DNA of 64,000 nt from Streptomyces antibioticus. GTDB lineage: Bacteria > Actinomycetota > Actinomycetes > Streptomycetales > Streptomycetaceae. Positions 1-8,191 of this stretch are shown in pieces. Each line of letters starts with the position of its first letter. Positions within the stretch are counted from its first letter, which is position 1. The notes beneath the pieces were generated by a model. That model did no database searches. It saw only the letters and a list, made by a program, of their open reading frames with translations, and had not been told where the DNA came from. The position numbers and the translations under genes were made by a program. The stretch lies in assembly GCF_002019855.1 (NCBI RefSeq), contig NZ_CM007717.1, positions 6,953,750 through 7,017,749 on the forward strand, given 5' to 3'.

Positions 1-879
1 TGCGACTACGTCGTCAACGGCTGGCTGCGCGAGATGCAGGTCGGCACCATGCCCCACGGACTGCTCCACGACCCGGAACTGAGCGGCCTGTCCGCCGAGG
101 AGGTCTACGACCGGATCGCCGGCGATCTGCGCCGGATGCGCAGGCTCGCCACCCTGCGCGGCAAGGGCCTCGGCGACATCCTCGGCGGCCCGCTCGGCCC
201 GCCCTGCGACCATGTCGACCTCGACGGCTTCTACCGCCGCGGCCTCGCCCAGGGCCTCGATCTGCACGAGCGGCAGGAACGCGGCTTCCTGCCCGGCGGG
301 TTGGTGGAGGAGATCCGCGCGCTCAGCCACCCGCCGCTGCCCTGGGACGCGCAACTCGCCCGCTGGTTCGACGAGTTCGTGCCCCGCCCGGAACCCCTGC
401 GCTCCTTCTCCCGCCCCTCGCGCCGTCAGGCGTCCACCCCGTCCATCCCGCGCGCGGGACGCTACTTTCCGCCGGAGGAGGTCGCCCGCTGTACCTTCGG
501 GGTGGTCCTCGACACCTCCGGCTCCATGGACCGCACCCTCCTCGGCAAGGCCCTCGGCGCCATCGCCTCCTACGCCGAGGCCCGGGACGTCCCCGCCGCC
601 CGGGTCGTCTTCTGCGACGCCGCGCCGCACGACGCCGGTTATCTGCCGGTCGCCGACATCGCGGGCCGGGTCCGGGTGCACGGCCGCGGCGGTACGGTCC
701 TCCAGCCCGGCGTCGATCTCCTGCTGCGCGCCGAGGACTTCCCGCGCGGGGCGCCCGTGCTGGTCATCACCGACGGCTGGTGCGACGTCCTGCGGATCCG
801 CCGCGAACACGCCTATCTGATCCCGCAGGGCGCCCGGCTGCCGTTCACGGCGCGGGGGCCGGTGTTCCGGGTGCGGTGA
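1..879 (+). CDS. VWA-like domain protein, 5' end cut by window
   Basis: The reading frame is open from base 1, so the gene begins outside the window; the ATG at 34 is internal. The first visible residues (CDYVVNGWLREM) and the helical stretch after them resemble the end of the putative metallopeptidase half of the DUF2201 type, which normally precedes a VWA-like half. The C-terminal part from about base 490 is a von Willebrand A-like fold: a MIDAS-type DTSGSM lies at 511-528 and a second acidic loop (ITDGW) near 766-780. Such proteins are usually encoded beside a MoxR-like AAA ATPase, which would lie upstream and is not visible. Function unknown. The metal-binding MIDAS is seen; the metallopeptidase half is inferred. 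Confidence 0.75.
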   Translation, partial: CDYVVNGWLREMQVGTMPHGLLHDPELSGLSAEEVYDRIAGDLRRMRRLATLRGKGLGDILGGPLGPPCDHVDLDGFYRRGLAQGLDLHERQERGFLPGGLVEEIRALSHPPLPWDAQLARWFDEFVPRPEPLRSFSRPSRRQASTPSIPRAGRYFPPEEVARCTFGVVLDTSGSMDRTLLGKALGAIASYAEARDVPAARVVFCDAAPHDAGYLPVADIAGRVRVHGRGGTVLQPGVDLLLRAEDFPRGAPVLVITDGWCDVLRIRREHAYLIPQGARLPFTARGPVFRVR

Positions 880-947
880 GCGAGAGTGTGATCGGATGGG
901 GGACACAGAGACCCGTCCGACGGGACACCCACGCGAAAGGAACCACC

Positions 948-1373
948 GTGGCCACCACGCGCTCCGCACACACCGTCTGGGAAGGCAACCTGCTCCAGGG
1001 CAACGGCGTCGTCACCTTCGACTCCTCCGGTATCGGGGAGCAGCCGGTGTCGTGGCCGTCGCGCGCCGAGGCGGCGAACGGCAAGACCAGCCCGGAGGAG
1101 CTGATCGCCGCCGCCCATTCGAGCTGCTTCTCCATGGCCCTCTCGCACGGACTGGCCGGCGCGGGCACCCCGCCCACCAAGCTGGTCACCTCCGCCGACG
1201 TGACCTTCCAGCCGGGTGAGGGCATCACCGGCATCCACCTCACCGTGGAGGGCACCGTCCCCGGCCTCGACGAGGACGCGTTCACCGCGGCCGCCGAGGA
1301 CGCCAAGAAGAACTGCCCGGTCAGCCAGGCCCTCACCGGCACGACGATCACCCTGTCGGCCAAGCTCGCCTGA
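948..1373 (+). CDS. OsmC/Ohr-family peroxiredoxin
   Basis: 141 residues, GTG start preceded by GAAAGGA at 935-941. OsmC-family proteins detoxify organic hydroperoxides with a pair of cysteines in a cytoplasmic dimer. Both are present: Cys60 in HSSCFSMAL and Cys123 in KNCPVSQAL, the usual OsmC spacing. The length matches the family. The frame is open upstream to 780 but that part has no homologous look, and the ribosome-binding site supports the GTG. It stands alone downstream of the VWA gene and faces the NarJ-like gene across 20 bases. Assignment to OsmC rather than Ohr rests on the SSCFSMALS motif. The natural electron donor and regulator are not visible. Confidence 0.9.
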   Translation: MATTRSAHTVWEGNLLQGNGVVTFDSSGIGEQPVSWPSRAEAANGKTSPEELIAAAHSSCFSMALSHGLAGAGTPPTKLVTSADVTFQPGEGITGIHLTVEGTVPGLDEDAFTAAAEDAKKNCPVSQALTGTTITLSAKLA

Positions 1374-1393
1374 CCCGCCGGCCCGCTCCCGGC

Positions 1394-1870
1394 TCACCGG
1401 CCCCGCAGGTCCCCGGGGGCCGGGAGCGCGGCGCACACCGCGTCCAGGACGGCGGCGTACGGCGTACCGGAGCCGGTGAGCCGGGAGCGCAGCCGCTCCA
1501 GCCCCTCGCGGTGCCCGGTGAGCAGCTCCGTCTCGCCGGTACGGGCCGTGAACTCCAGTACGGACGGCAGGAAGTCGGGCAGTTCCTCGCCGGTGAACGT
1601 CAGGCCGTGCACCCGGTAGAGGTCCTCGAAGCGCGCCAGCGGCAGCCCGCCGGGCCAGCGGCTGAGGTACAGGCTGTGCGGGTCCTCCCCGTCGAAGACC
1701 CGCGCGTAGTGCGCCTGGAGCTCGCCGGGCGGGGTGACGGCCGCGTGATCGGCGAACTCCCGTAGCTGCGGCGCCGCTTCGCGCAGCAGCGGCAGCCGGT
1801 CGCGCAGGGCGTCGTCGGGATACGTCAGACACAGCGCGGCGGCCTGGTACAGCACGGCGTCCGAGGGCAT
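1394..1870 (-). CDS. NarJ-type molybdoenzyme assembly chaperone, orphan
   Basis: 158 residues, ATG start with an AAGGAGG ribosome-binding site directly upstream. NarJ/TorD-family chaperones hold the apo-molybdoenzyme during cofactor insertion. The pattern LYxAAxLxLxYPDD near the N-terminus, HYARVFDG, and ELPDFLPSVLEF in the middle fit NarJ of nitrate reductase A. Two things are odd. The usual Arg/Cys-rich segment after the HY.xxFD motif (RRRCCLYLT) is replaced by GEDPHSLYLSRW, and no narG, narH or narI is beside it. It could serve a distant nitrate reductase or another molybdoenzyme; the formate dehydrogenase 20 kb away is possible but unsupported. Confidence 0.7.
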   Translation of the reverse strand: MPSDAVLYQAAALCLTYPDDALRDRLPLLREAAPQLREFADHAAVTPPGELQAHYARVFDGEDPHSLYLSRWPGGLPLARFEDLYRVHGLTFTGEELPDFLPSVLEFTARTGETELLTGHREGLERLRSRLTGSGTPYAAVLDAVCAALPAPGDLRGR

Positions 1871-2048
1871 CACGCCTCCTTCGAGTCGCTCGGGGGCGAC
1901 GCCCGCGTGTCGGGCACCTGCGCTCCCTCGCCCGCCCCGGTCTACGACGCTAGGGGCGGGCGCGGGAGCGCACCCGTTCACCGCACCCGTACGGGTGCCG
2001 GGACCGCGCTGACCAGGCACGACGAGCCTCGGTGGCCAGGACCCCCGG

Positions 2049-2843
2049 TCAGGGCTTGGTGGCGACCCCGGCGTACACCGGGACGATGCCCTCGGCCTGG
2101 AGCGCCACGTCCTCGGGGTCCGGCCGCCAGCCCGAGACCGGGATCAGACCCGGGCCGAGCAGTTCGAGACCTTCGAAGAAGCGCGCGAACTCGGCCATGG
2201 ACCGCGGATGGAAGGGCGTACCGCTGCGCCGGAAGGCGTTCGCCGCCTTCTCGATGGCCTCCGGGCTGAGATCCGGGGTCACCTGGGACAGGATCAGCCG
2301 GCTGCCCGGGGCGAGCCGCGCCATGTACTCCCGCACCAGCGCGTACCCGCTGTCGTCCAGGTAGTGCGTCAGCGCCACCAGGGAGAGCGCCACCGGCCGG
2401 GTGAAGTCGAGGGATTCGGCGGCCCGTTCGAGCAGCGCGTCCCGATCGCGGACGTCGGCGTGCACGTACTGCGTGGACCCCTCGGGCGAGCTGTGCAGCA
2501 GGGCCTGCGCGTGCCGCAGCACGATCGGGTCGTTGTCGGCGTACACGACCCTCGCCTCGGCCGCCACACCCTGCGCGACCTGGTGCAGATTGGGCTCGGT
2601 GGGGATCCCGGTGCCGATGTCGAGGAACTGGCGGATCCCGGACTCGGCGGAGTCCCGCACGGCCCGGATCATGAAGCGGCGGTTGGCCCGCGCGCCGCGC
2701 CGCACCGTGCCGTCCACGGCGAGGATGGAGCGGGCCAGTTCCTCGTCCACCGGGTAGTTGTCCTTGCCGCCCAGCCACCAGTCGTAGACGCGGGCCGGGT
2801 GGGGACGGCTGGTGTCGATACGGGGTACCGAGGACTCGGTCAT
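2049..2843 (-). CDS. SAM-dependent methyltransferase, DUF574/Methyltransf_19 type
   Basis: 264 residues. The N-terminal signature PHPARVYDWWLGGKDNYPVD and the SAM-binding loop FLDIGTGIPT place it in the S-adenosylmethionine-dependent family PF04672, which is abundant in Streptomyces and mostly without known substrates. The start is the ATG at 2843, with AGGAG in the leader; the open frame upstream is antisense to nothing conserved and overlaps the XRE gene. It lies 77 bases downstream of an XRE/DUF5753 regulator in the same direction, a common Streptomyces pairing. The short spacer holds a run of ten or more G (near 2903-2913). Substrate unknown. Confidence 0.85.
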   Translation of the reverse strand: MTESSVPRIDTSRPHPARVYDWWLGGKDNYPVDEELARSILAVDGTVRRGARANRRFMIRAVRDSAESGIRQFLDIGTGIPTEPNLHQVAQGVAAEARVVYADNDPIVLRHAQALLHSSPEGSTQYVHADVRDRDALLERAAESLDFTRPVALSLVALTHYLDDSGYALVREYMARLAPGSRLILSQVTPDLSPEAIEKAANAFRRSGTPFHPRSMAEFARFFEGLELLGPGLIPVSGWRPDPEDVALQAEGIVPVYAGVATKP

Positions 2844-2920
2844 GCGGGGTCTTCTCCTGGGGGGATCGGGCGGGGCGGGTGTGACGGGTGCGAGGTCCGG
2901 CGGTGGGGGGGGGGCGGGGG

Positions 2921-3784
2921 TCACAGGCTGTCGCGGACGTCCCGCAGCATCTGCACGGTGCGTTCGGCGGACGCGGCGTGCGCCGTCATGTGGTCGAGGA
3001 CCTCCAGATGCGCGGCGACCTCCTTGCGCGAGTCGAGGTACAGAGCACCGGTCAGATACTCCGTCACCACCATGTCGGGCAGTTCCGGTTCGGCGAAGCG
3101 GAACAGCGTGAACGGCGCGGCCGTCCCCGGGTGCGGGCCGTCGGCGAACCGGGCCACCTGGAGCGTGATCCGGTCGCGCTCGGACAGCTCCAGCATCCGG
3201 TCCAACTGCGCGGCCATCACCGCCGGATCCAGACTCGCGGGGCGGCGCAGCACCGTCTCGTCCAGCACCGCCCACAGATGCGGCGGGTCGGGTTTGTCCA
3301 GCAGCCGCTGCCGCGCCATGCGCAGCGACACGTGCCGCTCCAGCGACTCGGGCGTGGTGCGGCCGACGGTGCCGGCCTCCAGCACGGCCCGCGCGTAGTC
3401 CTCGGTCTGCAACAGGCCGGGCACGAAGTGGGGTTCGTAGGAGCGGATCAGCCGGGCCGCGCCCTCCAGGCTCACGTACAGGCTGAACCACTCGGGCAGG
3501 ACGTCGTGGAACCGCTGCCACCAGCCGGGCCGGTTGGCGTCCTCGGCGAGCGTGATGAAGGCTGCCGCCTCTCCCGCCGGCACGCCGTAGGCGTCCAGCA
3601 GCACTTGTACGTACGGGATCTTCAGCGAGACCTCCGCGGTCTCCATGCGCCGGACCGTCGCCGGGGCCACCCGCAGTGCGCGGGCCGCCTCCTCGCGGGC
3701 CAGTCCGGCCGTCTCGCGCAACTCCTGGAGCCTTCTGCCGAGTACCACCTGCCCCACCGTGGGCGCGGGCCGTCGTTCACTCAC
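2921..3784 (-). CDS. XRE-family regulator with DUF5753 ligand-like domain
   Basis: 287 residues. Residues about 15-70 form a Cro/C1-type helix-turn-helix (LAREEAARALRVAPATVRRM), and residues about 95-280 form the DUF5753 domain (IRSYEPHFVPGLLQTEDYARA, ERTVQMLRDVRDSL). Proteins of this design are very common in Streptomyces and often sit beside small DUF397 genes or methyltransferases; none has a visible enzymatic motif. Here the partner is the DUF574 methyltransferase just downstream, and no DUF397 gene is seen. They probably form one transcript. Target sites are not known and no obvious inverted repeat is seen upstream of the ATG. Confidence 0.88.
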   Translation of the reverse strand: MSERRPAPTVGQVVLGRRLQELRETAGLAREEAARALRVAPATVRRMETAEVSLKIPYVQVLLDAYGVPAGEAAAFITLAEDANRPGWWQRFHDVLPEWFSLYVSLEGAARLIRSYEPHFVPGLLQTEDYARAVLEAGTVGRTTPESLERHVSLRMARQRLLDKPDPPHLWAVLDETVLRRPASLDPAVMAAQLDRMLELSERDRITLQVARFADGPHPGTAAPFTLFRFAEPELPDMVVTEYLTGALYLDSRKEVAAHLEVLDHMTAHAASAERTVQMLRDVRDSL

Positions 3785-3931
3785 GCCACGTCTCCCCTAC
3801 GTGTCGGCACGCGGGCCAGTGTGCCACGTCCGGGACGGGGGCTCACCGGGACCGAGGGAGGTCTTCGCCACATCCGGAGAGCCGCCTTCCGCCGGTTGCG
3901 GACGGACCGTGCCGACTGTCCTGAAGCTCCG

Positions 3932-4774
3932 TCAATCCGCCGTCATGCGCAGGTACTTGACCGTCTCGGGGTCGGCCGGGAGGAAGGTCTCGACGGCCAG
4001 CTCGGCGACCGTCACGTCCATCGGTGTGTTGAATGTGGAGATCGACGACACGAACGACAGGAGCCGCCCGTCGTGCTCGATCCGCAGCGGCAGCGCGAAG
4101 TGCGGGACGGGTCCGCAGGGTTCGTCGTCCCGGCCCTCCGGCACGGGATACGCGGCGACCTCCTCGTACAGCCGGCGCAGCGGTGCCGAGCGGTGCAGGG
4201 CGATCTGCCGTTCCATCTGGTGCAGCAGATGGCCGCGCCACTCACGGAGGTTGCGGATGCGCGGCGCGAGGCCGCTCGGGTGCAGGGTCAGCCGCATCGC
4301 GTTGAGCGGCGGCGTCAGCAGGGACTCCGGGACGCCGTCCAGCAGCGTCATGATCCCGCGGTTCGCGGCGACCACGTCGTACGTCGCGTCCACCACCAGC
4401 GCCGGATACGGCTCGTACCCCGTCAGCAGCGTCTCCAGCCCGGCCCGCAGCGCCTCCAGCGCCGGGTCGTCCAGCGGGGTCTCGGGGTAGCGCGGGGCGT
4501 GACCGGCCGCCAGCAGCAGCGCGTTGCGCTCGCGGACGGGGACGTCGAGGTGCTCGGCCAGCCGCAGCACCATCTCCTCGCTGGGCCGGGAGCGGCCCGT
4601 CTCCACGAAGCTGATGTGCCGGGCGGAGGAGCCGGCACGCAGGGCGAGTTCGAGCTGACTGATCCGCCGCCGCTCCCGCCAGGCCCGCAACAGCGGACCG
4701 ACCCCCGGTGCGGCGGCGGCGGTGGGGGTGGGGGTGGGGGAGGGGGCGTGCGGACCGGTCGCGACGGAGGCCAT
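3932..4774 (-). CDS. XRE-family regulator with MmyB-like ligand-binding domain
   Basis: 280 residues from ATG at 4774. After a low-complexity Pro/Thr/Ala start (residues 5-22, written in DNA as a G-rich tract near 4719-4745), a helix-turn-helix occupies about residues 28-85 (ISQLELALRAGSSARHISFVETGRSRPSEEM is the region; the core is SSARHISFVETGRSRPS). The rest is the PAS-like MmyB ligand-binding domain (YPALVVDATYDVVAANRG, MRLTLHPSGL). MmyB-type regulators bind fatty-acid or other small ligands and often control a divergent oxidoreductase. The divergent neighbour here is pterin carbinolamine dehydratase, so a typical target is not visible. Confidence 0.88.
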   Translation of the reverse strand: MASVATGPHAPSPTPTPTAAAAPGVGPLLRAWRERRRISQLELALRAGSSARHISFVETGRSRPSEEMVLRLAEHLDVPVRERNALLLAAGHAPRYPETPLDDPALEALRAGLETLLTGYEPYPALVVDATYDVVAANRGIMTLLDGVPESLLTPPLNAMRLTLHPSGLAPRIRNLREWRGHLLHQMERQIALHRSAPLRRLYEEVAAYPVPEGRDDEPCGPVPHFALPLRIEHDGRLLSFVSSISTFNTPMDVTVAELAVETFLPADPETVKYLRMTAD

Positions 4775-4926
4775 GCGTACGACCGTAACGGAGGGCCGGT
4801 CCGGTACGCCCCGGCGGGCTTCCGCACGCCCCGCCCTCGCGCATGCGCCGCCGATCTGACCAGGGCCGTTTCCGGCCGGCTGTGGCACGCTGGAAGGCAC
4901 GCGACACCCACGGAGGGAGTCAGGCC

Positions 4927-5232
4927 ATGGCCGCGGAACCGCTCTCGCAGAAGGAGATCGAGGACCGGCTCGCCGAGCTGCCCGGCTGGTCCCTGGACGA
5001 CGGCCGGCTCACCCGCTCCTACCGGCTGGACTCGCACTTCGCCGCGGCCGCCCTGGTCGTCCATGTCGCGCGCATCCAGGACGAGCTGAACCACCACGCC
5101 GAGATCACCCTCGGCTACGACACGGTCGGCCTCGCCGTCAGCACGCACAGCGCGGGCGGCGCGATCACCGACCTGGACATCGCGCTCGCCCGGCGGGTGC
5201 GGGACGCGGCGCCCGCCCACGGAGCGCGCTGA
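4927..5232 (+). CDS. 4a-hydroxytetrahydrobiopterin dehydratase
   Basis: 101 residues, ATG start with GGAGGGA about 10 bases before it. Pterin-4a-carbinolamine dehydratase removes water from 4a-hydroxytetrahydropterin, recycling the cofactor of aromatic amino-acid hydroxylases; bacterial members may have other roles. The family core ELNHHAEITLGYDTVGL with its His-His pair, followed by STHSAGGAITDLDIALA, is intact, and the length is usual. No phenylalanine hydroxylase lies nearby, so the partner is unknown. It is followed after 37 bases by a methyltransferase in the same direction, probably co-transcribed. Confidence 0.92.
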   Translation: MAAEPLSQKEIEDRLAELPGWSLDDGRLTRSYRLDSHFAAAALVVHVARIQDELNHHAEITLGYDTVGLAVSTHSAGGAITDLDIALARRVRDAAPAHGAR

Positions 5233-5269
5233 CCCGCGGGCGGGCGGGGCGAGGAGACGGGGGGCGCGC

Positions 5270-6034
5270 GTGCTGGACTACGACGAGGAAGCCGAGCGCT
5301 ACGACGCCATGCGCGGCGGTGAGCCCCGGGCGGCCGCCGCCGCGGAGGCCGTCCTCGGCCTGCTGCCGCCGGACGCGGCCCGGCCGTCGCACGCCGCCCG
5401 GCTGCTGGACGTCGCCTGTGGCACGGGCATCGTCACCCGGCGGCTCGCGGCCGGCCGGCCCGGTCTGCGGGTGACCGGCGTCGACCTGTCCCCGGCGATG
5501 GCCCGGCAGGCCGCCGCCCGGCTGCCCGGCACGATCGTGCGCGCCGACAGCCGCCGACTGCCCTTCCCGGACGGCGTGTTCGACGCCGTCACGAGCGTAT
5601 GGCTGCTGCATCTCGTCGAGGACGAGGGCGACGCGCGCCGGATCGTCGCCGAGTGCGCCCGCGTGCTGCGGCCCGGCGGTGTCTACGTCACCACCGTCGA
5701 CAAGGGCGCCTCGCACAACGTGGGCAGCGACATCGATGTCGTCCTCGCCTCCCGCCCCCACCGGCCCGCGTCCGACGCGGAGGCCCTGGTCGAGGGGTAC
5801 GCAGCCGACCGCGGGCTGCTGCCCGCGGGCCGTGCCCGGTTCCCCGGGCGGGGGCAGGGCCGCAGCCCGCGCCGCGCGATCACCGATCTGCGCCGCGGCT
5901 GGTTCGTCACCCTGCCGCCCGGCCACCCCCTCGCCGACGACTTCGCCGCCCGGCTCGCGGCCCTCCCCGACCAGGAACGCCCGCGCCCGGAACCGGAGTT
6001 CACCCTGCGGGCGTTCCGGAAGCCGGCCGACTGA
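5270..6034 (+). CDS. class I SAM-dependent methyltransferase
   Basis: 254 residues from a GTG start preceded by GAGGAGA. The SAM-binding motif I LLDVACGTGIVTRRLA (about residues 46-60), the acidic end of strand two (GVDLSPAMA) and motif LRPGGVYVTTVD are clear, of the Methyltransf_11/UbiE-like type. Residues 2-14 (LDYDEEAERYDAM) match the usual N-terminus of these proteins. Substrate cannot be told from sequence. The 3' end overlaps the convergent small gene at 6000-6479 by 35 bases, so the two transcripts are antisense at their ends. Confidence 0.85.
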   Translation: MLDYDEEAERYDAMRGGEPRAAAAAEAVLGLLPPDAARPSHAARLLDVACGTGIVTRRLAAGRPGLRVTGVDLSPAMARQAAARLPGTIVRADSRRLPFPDGVFDAVTSVWLLHLVEDEGDARRIVAECARVLRPGGVYVTTVDKGASHNVGSDIDVVLASRPHRPASDAEALVEGYAADRGLLPAGRARFPGRGQGRSPRRAITDLRRGWFVTLPPGHPLADDFAARLAALPDQERPRPEPEFTLRAFRKPAD

Positions 6035-6479
6035 AGGCCATCGTCCAGTTGGACAGCCAGGTCCGTCCGCCGTCCACCGAGAACGCCTGCTCCCAGTGCG
6101 CGGTGTCGGCCGAGATCCCGGACCACACGAACCGCACCCGTACGTCCTTCCCGTCGTGGGTGTCGTCGCCGTGGAAGTGGCCGAGCCCGTTCTCGAAGCG
6201 GCCCACGACCGGCGGGAACAGCGTGCCGGTGGTGCTGGAGGACCAGTGCAGCGCCCAGGTGCGGCGCACCGGCTCGAACAGCCGCAGGGTGAGCCCCTGG
6301 GAACCCAGGTGCGGCAGATCGATCTCGTCCAGATTGGCCGCCCCGTCGAACAGCGGCAGGCAGCGGCTCGTGGCGGGGAACTCCTCCCAGCCGGAGTCCG
6401 GGTCGAGGAAGTCGGTGCGGCGGCGGTTGTGGACGAGCCACTCGCCGTGCAGGAAGTCGAAGTCGTGCCGGTCGCTCAT
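6000..6479 (-). CDS. DUF1579-like small protein
   Basis: 159 residues, ATG start. The beginning HDFDFLHGEWLVHNRRR and the later GWEEFPATSRCLP, RTWALHWSS and FVWSGISADTAHWEQAFS resemble calycin-like DUF1579 proteins of unknown function, which often answer a WYL or DeoR-type regulator. It overlaps the upstream gene by four bases (ATGA at 6476-6479), so translation is coupled, and its 3' end overlaps the methyltransferase gene on the other strand. The pair is divergent from the WYL regulator at 7004 and is probably its target. Family placement is by pattern only. Confidence 0.7.
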   Translation of the reverse strand: MSDRHDFDFLHGEWLVHNRRRTDFLDPDSGWEEFPATSRCLPLFDGAANLDEIDLPHLGSQGLTLRLFEPVRRTWALHWSSSTTGTLFPPVVGRFENGLGHFHGDDTHDGKDVRVRFVWSGISADTAHWEQAFSVDGGRTWLSNWTMAFSRPASGTPAG

Positions 6480-6964
6480 GTGCGTTCTCCCGTGGTTCCG
6501 TCGGGCAGGGCGTCGGCCAGATAGGACGGAAGGTCGGGGACTTCGGGGCGCAGCAAGTGCCGTACCCAGGCGTGCCGTTCGTGCAGGACCGGGGGGAGTT
6601 CCCAGACGCAGCCGATCCACGGCAGGTCGTGGCGGACGAAGCGGGTGGGGTCGAGGTCGGGGCAGCCCAGCGCCGGCTGGCCCGCCGCCGCGCCCCGGTA
6701 GTGCAGCACGTTGTCCCACACCCAGCTATAGGCGTTGAGATAGGCGCCGGTGTCCCCGCCCCGGTGCAGGACCACGAAGGTGGCAGGCGGGGTGCCGTCC
6801 GGCTCGGGCAGCAGCTCGGGCAGCACGGCGTAGGCCGCCCGCTCCACCTCGGGCGCGATGCCCGCCGGGTCTGCGGTGACGTGGTAGCGCTTGATCCACC
6901 GGCCCGCCACCTCGATCGGCGGCCGCGCGGTCAGTGTCTTCTCCTGGAAGGCCGTGAAGGTCAT
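6476..6964 (-). CDS. unknown protein, first gene of a WYL-linked pair
   Basis: 162 residues, ATG start. I do not recognise the family. The sequence is rich in aromatic residues (YLNAYSWVWDNVLHY, PWIGCVWELPPVLHERHAW), with no signal peptide or membrane segment, and appears to be a soluble globular protein. It is coupled by a four-base overlap to the DUF1579-like gene and is separated by only 39 bases from the divergent WYL-domain regulator, which argues for local control by that regulator. No function is proposed. Confidence 0.7.
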   Translation of the reverse strand: MTFTAFQEKTLTARPPIEVAGRWIKRYHVTADPAGIAPEVERAAYAVLPELLPEPDGTPPATFVVLHRGGDTGAYLNAYSWVWDNVLHYRGAAAGQPALGCPDLDPTRFVRHDLPWIGCVWELPPVLHERHAWVRHLLRPEVPDLPSYLADALPDGTTGERT

Positions 6965-7003
6965 GGCGGGACGCTAAGCGCCCATTACTGCCACCATGTG
7001 TCA

Positions 7004-7960
7004 GTGAAGTCCAGCCGACTCGTCTCGATCCTGCTGCTGCTCCAGACCCGGGGCCGGATGACCGCCGCCCAGCTCGCCGGGGAGCTGGAGGTGTCGGTGC
7101 GCACGGTCTACCGGGACGTCGAGGCGCTGGCCGCGGCGGGCGTCCCGCTGTACGGCGACGCCGGGCACGCGGGCGGCTACCGGCTCCTGGACGGCTACCG
7201 CACCCGGCTCACCGGACTGACCACGGCCGAGGCGGAGGCCCTCTTCCTCGCCGGGGCGCCGGGGCCCGCCGCCGACCTCGGTCTCGGGCCTGTGCTGGCC
7301 GCCGCCCGGCTCAAGGTGCGGGCCGCGCTGCCGGCACCGGTCCGTGAGCACGCCGACCGGATCAGCGGCCGCTTCCATCTCGACGCGCCCGGCTGGTACG
7401 CGGACACCGACGCGGTGCCGTGGCTTCCGGCGGTCGCCGACGCCGTCTGGAACGACCGCGTGCTCGACGTCTCCTACCGCCGCTGGCGCGAGCCCACCGA
7501 TGTGCGCCGCCGCCTCGAACCGTACGGCCTCGTCCTCAAGGCTGGCCGCTGGTACGTCGTCGCCGGACCCGGGCCGCGCACGTTCCGGGTCGACCAGATC
7601 CTCGAACTCGACGTCCTGGAAGAGGAGTTCACCCGACCGGACAGCTTCGACCTGGCCGCCTGGTGGGCCGGCCATCAGCGCGACTTCCATCAACGCCTGT
7701 ACACGGGGCGGGCGGTGGTACGCCTTGCGCCCGGGGTGACACTCGGACGTCCGGTGACGGTCGAGGGCCCGCCCGACACGGACGGCTGGGTACGGGCCAC
7801 GGTACCCATCGAGTCCCTGGACCACGCCCACGCCGAGTTCCTCCGCCTCGGCACGGGCGTCGAGGTCCTGGAACCCACCGAACTGCGCTACCGGATCGCC
7901 CGCACGGTAGCTGAGCTGGCCGAACGGTACGGCGACGCGGCCCGGAAGCAGGGTGACTGA
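7004..7960 (+). CDS. WYL-domain (YafY-type) transcriptional regulator
   Basis: 318 residues from GTG at 7004 (VKSSRLVSILLLLQTRG). Residues about 5-58 are an HTH_11 winged helix (MTAAQLAGELEVSVRTVYRD); the middle carries the WYL domain (SYRRWREPTDVRRRLEPYGL, AGRWYVVAGPG, TFRVDQI), and the end is the WCX extension. WYL domains bind small ligands or nucleic acid and make the protein a ligand-responsive regulator. An ATG at 6995 is out of frame and stops at once, so the GTG is the start. It is transcribed divergently from the two small genes at 6000-6964 across 39 bases. Confidence 0.9.
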   Translation: MKSSRLVSILLLLQTRGRMTAAQLAGELEVSVRTVYRDVEALAAAGVPLYGDAGHAGGYRLLDGYRTRLTGLTTAEAEALFLAGAPGPAADLGLGPVLAAARLKVRAALPAPVREHADRISGRFHLDAPGWYADTDAVPWLPAVADAVWNDRVLDVSYRRWREPTDVRRRLEPYGLVLKAGRWYVVAGPGPRTFRVDQILELDVLEEEFTRPDSFDLAAWWAGHQRDFHQRLYTGRAVVRLAPGVTLGRPVTVEGPPDTDGWVRATVPIESLDHAHAEFLRLGTGVEVLEPTELRYRIARTVAELAERYGDAARKQGD

Positions 7961-8035
7961 AGTGCACGAGTCGAAATGGTGCTGGTTCCTCCTTGCGGCT
8001 CGGGAGTGGGGGAGGAGCGACAAGCCTTGAACCAG

Positions 8036-8049
8036 TGGGAGCGCTCCCA
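8036..8049. promoter_or_regulatory. CebR-type operator, perfect palindrome
   Basis: The sequence TGGGAGCGCTCCCA is a perfect 14-bp palindrome and equals the well-known Streptomyces cellulose-utilisation operator bound by the LacI-family repressor CebR, whose ligands are cello-oligosaccharides. It stands 487 bases upstream of the GH6 cellulase start. No cebR gene is in the window. Confidence 0.9.
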
Positions 8050-8087
8050 TAGTGGGGATGCCGGGTGGAGGGGTCAAGGTGCTTGAA

Positions 8088-8107
8088 GAGTCGAAAACAT
8101 TCGACTC
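8088..8107. promoter_or_regulatory. inverted repeat GAGTCGAA-N4-TTCGACTC
   Basis: Perfect 8-bp arms separated by four bases (AACA), lying between the two CebR-like boxes. A further single half-site GAGTCGAA is at 7968-7975. The symmetry suggests an operator for a second, unknown dimeric regulator of the cellulase; it could also be an RNA hairpin in the leader. Confidence 0.55.
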
Positions 8108-8177
8108 GCGTTGTTGAGGGAAAGTCAGTAACTCCCCTGTTCTTCCCCGGTGCTTGGCGCTAGCTTCGAGGCACCAG

Positions 8178-8191
8178 TGGGAGCGATTCCA
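8178..8191. promoter_or_regulatory. second CebR-like operator, imperfect
   Basis: TGGGAGCGATTCCA matches the CebR palindrome at 12 of 14 positions. It is the nearer of the two boxes to the cellulase and follows the motif at 8036 in the same orientation. Confidence 0.75.

Noticed and set aside
4719..4745. G-rich tract as a regulatory quadruplex
   Set aside because: It encodes the Pro/Thr stretch of the MmyB-like regulator and there is no further sign of function.
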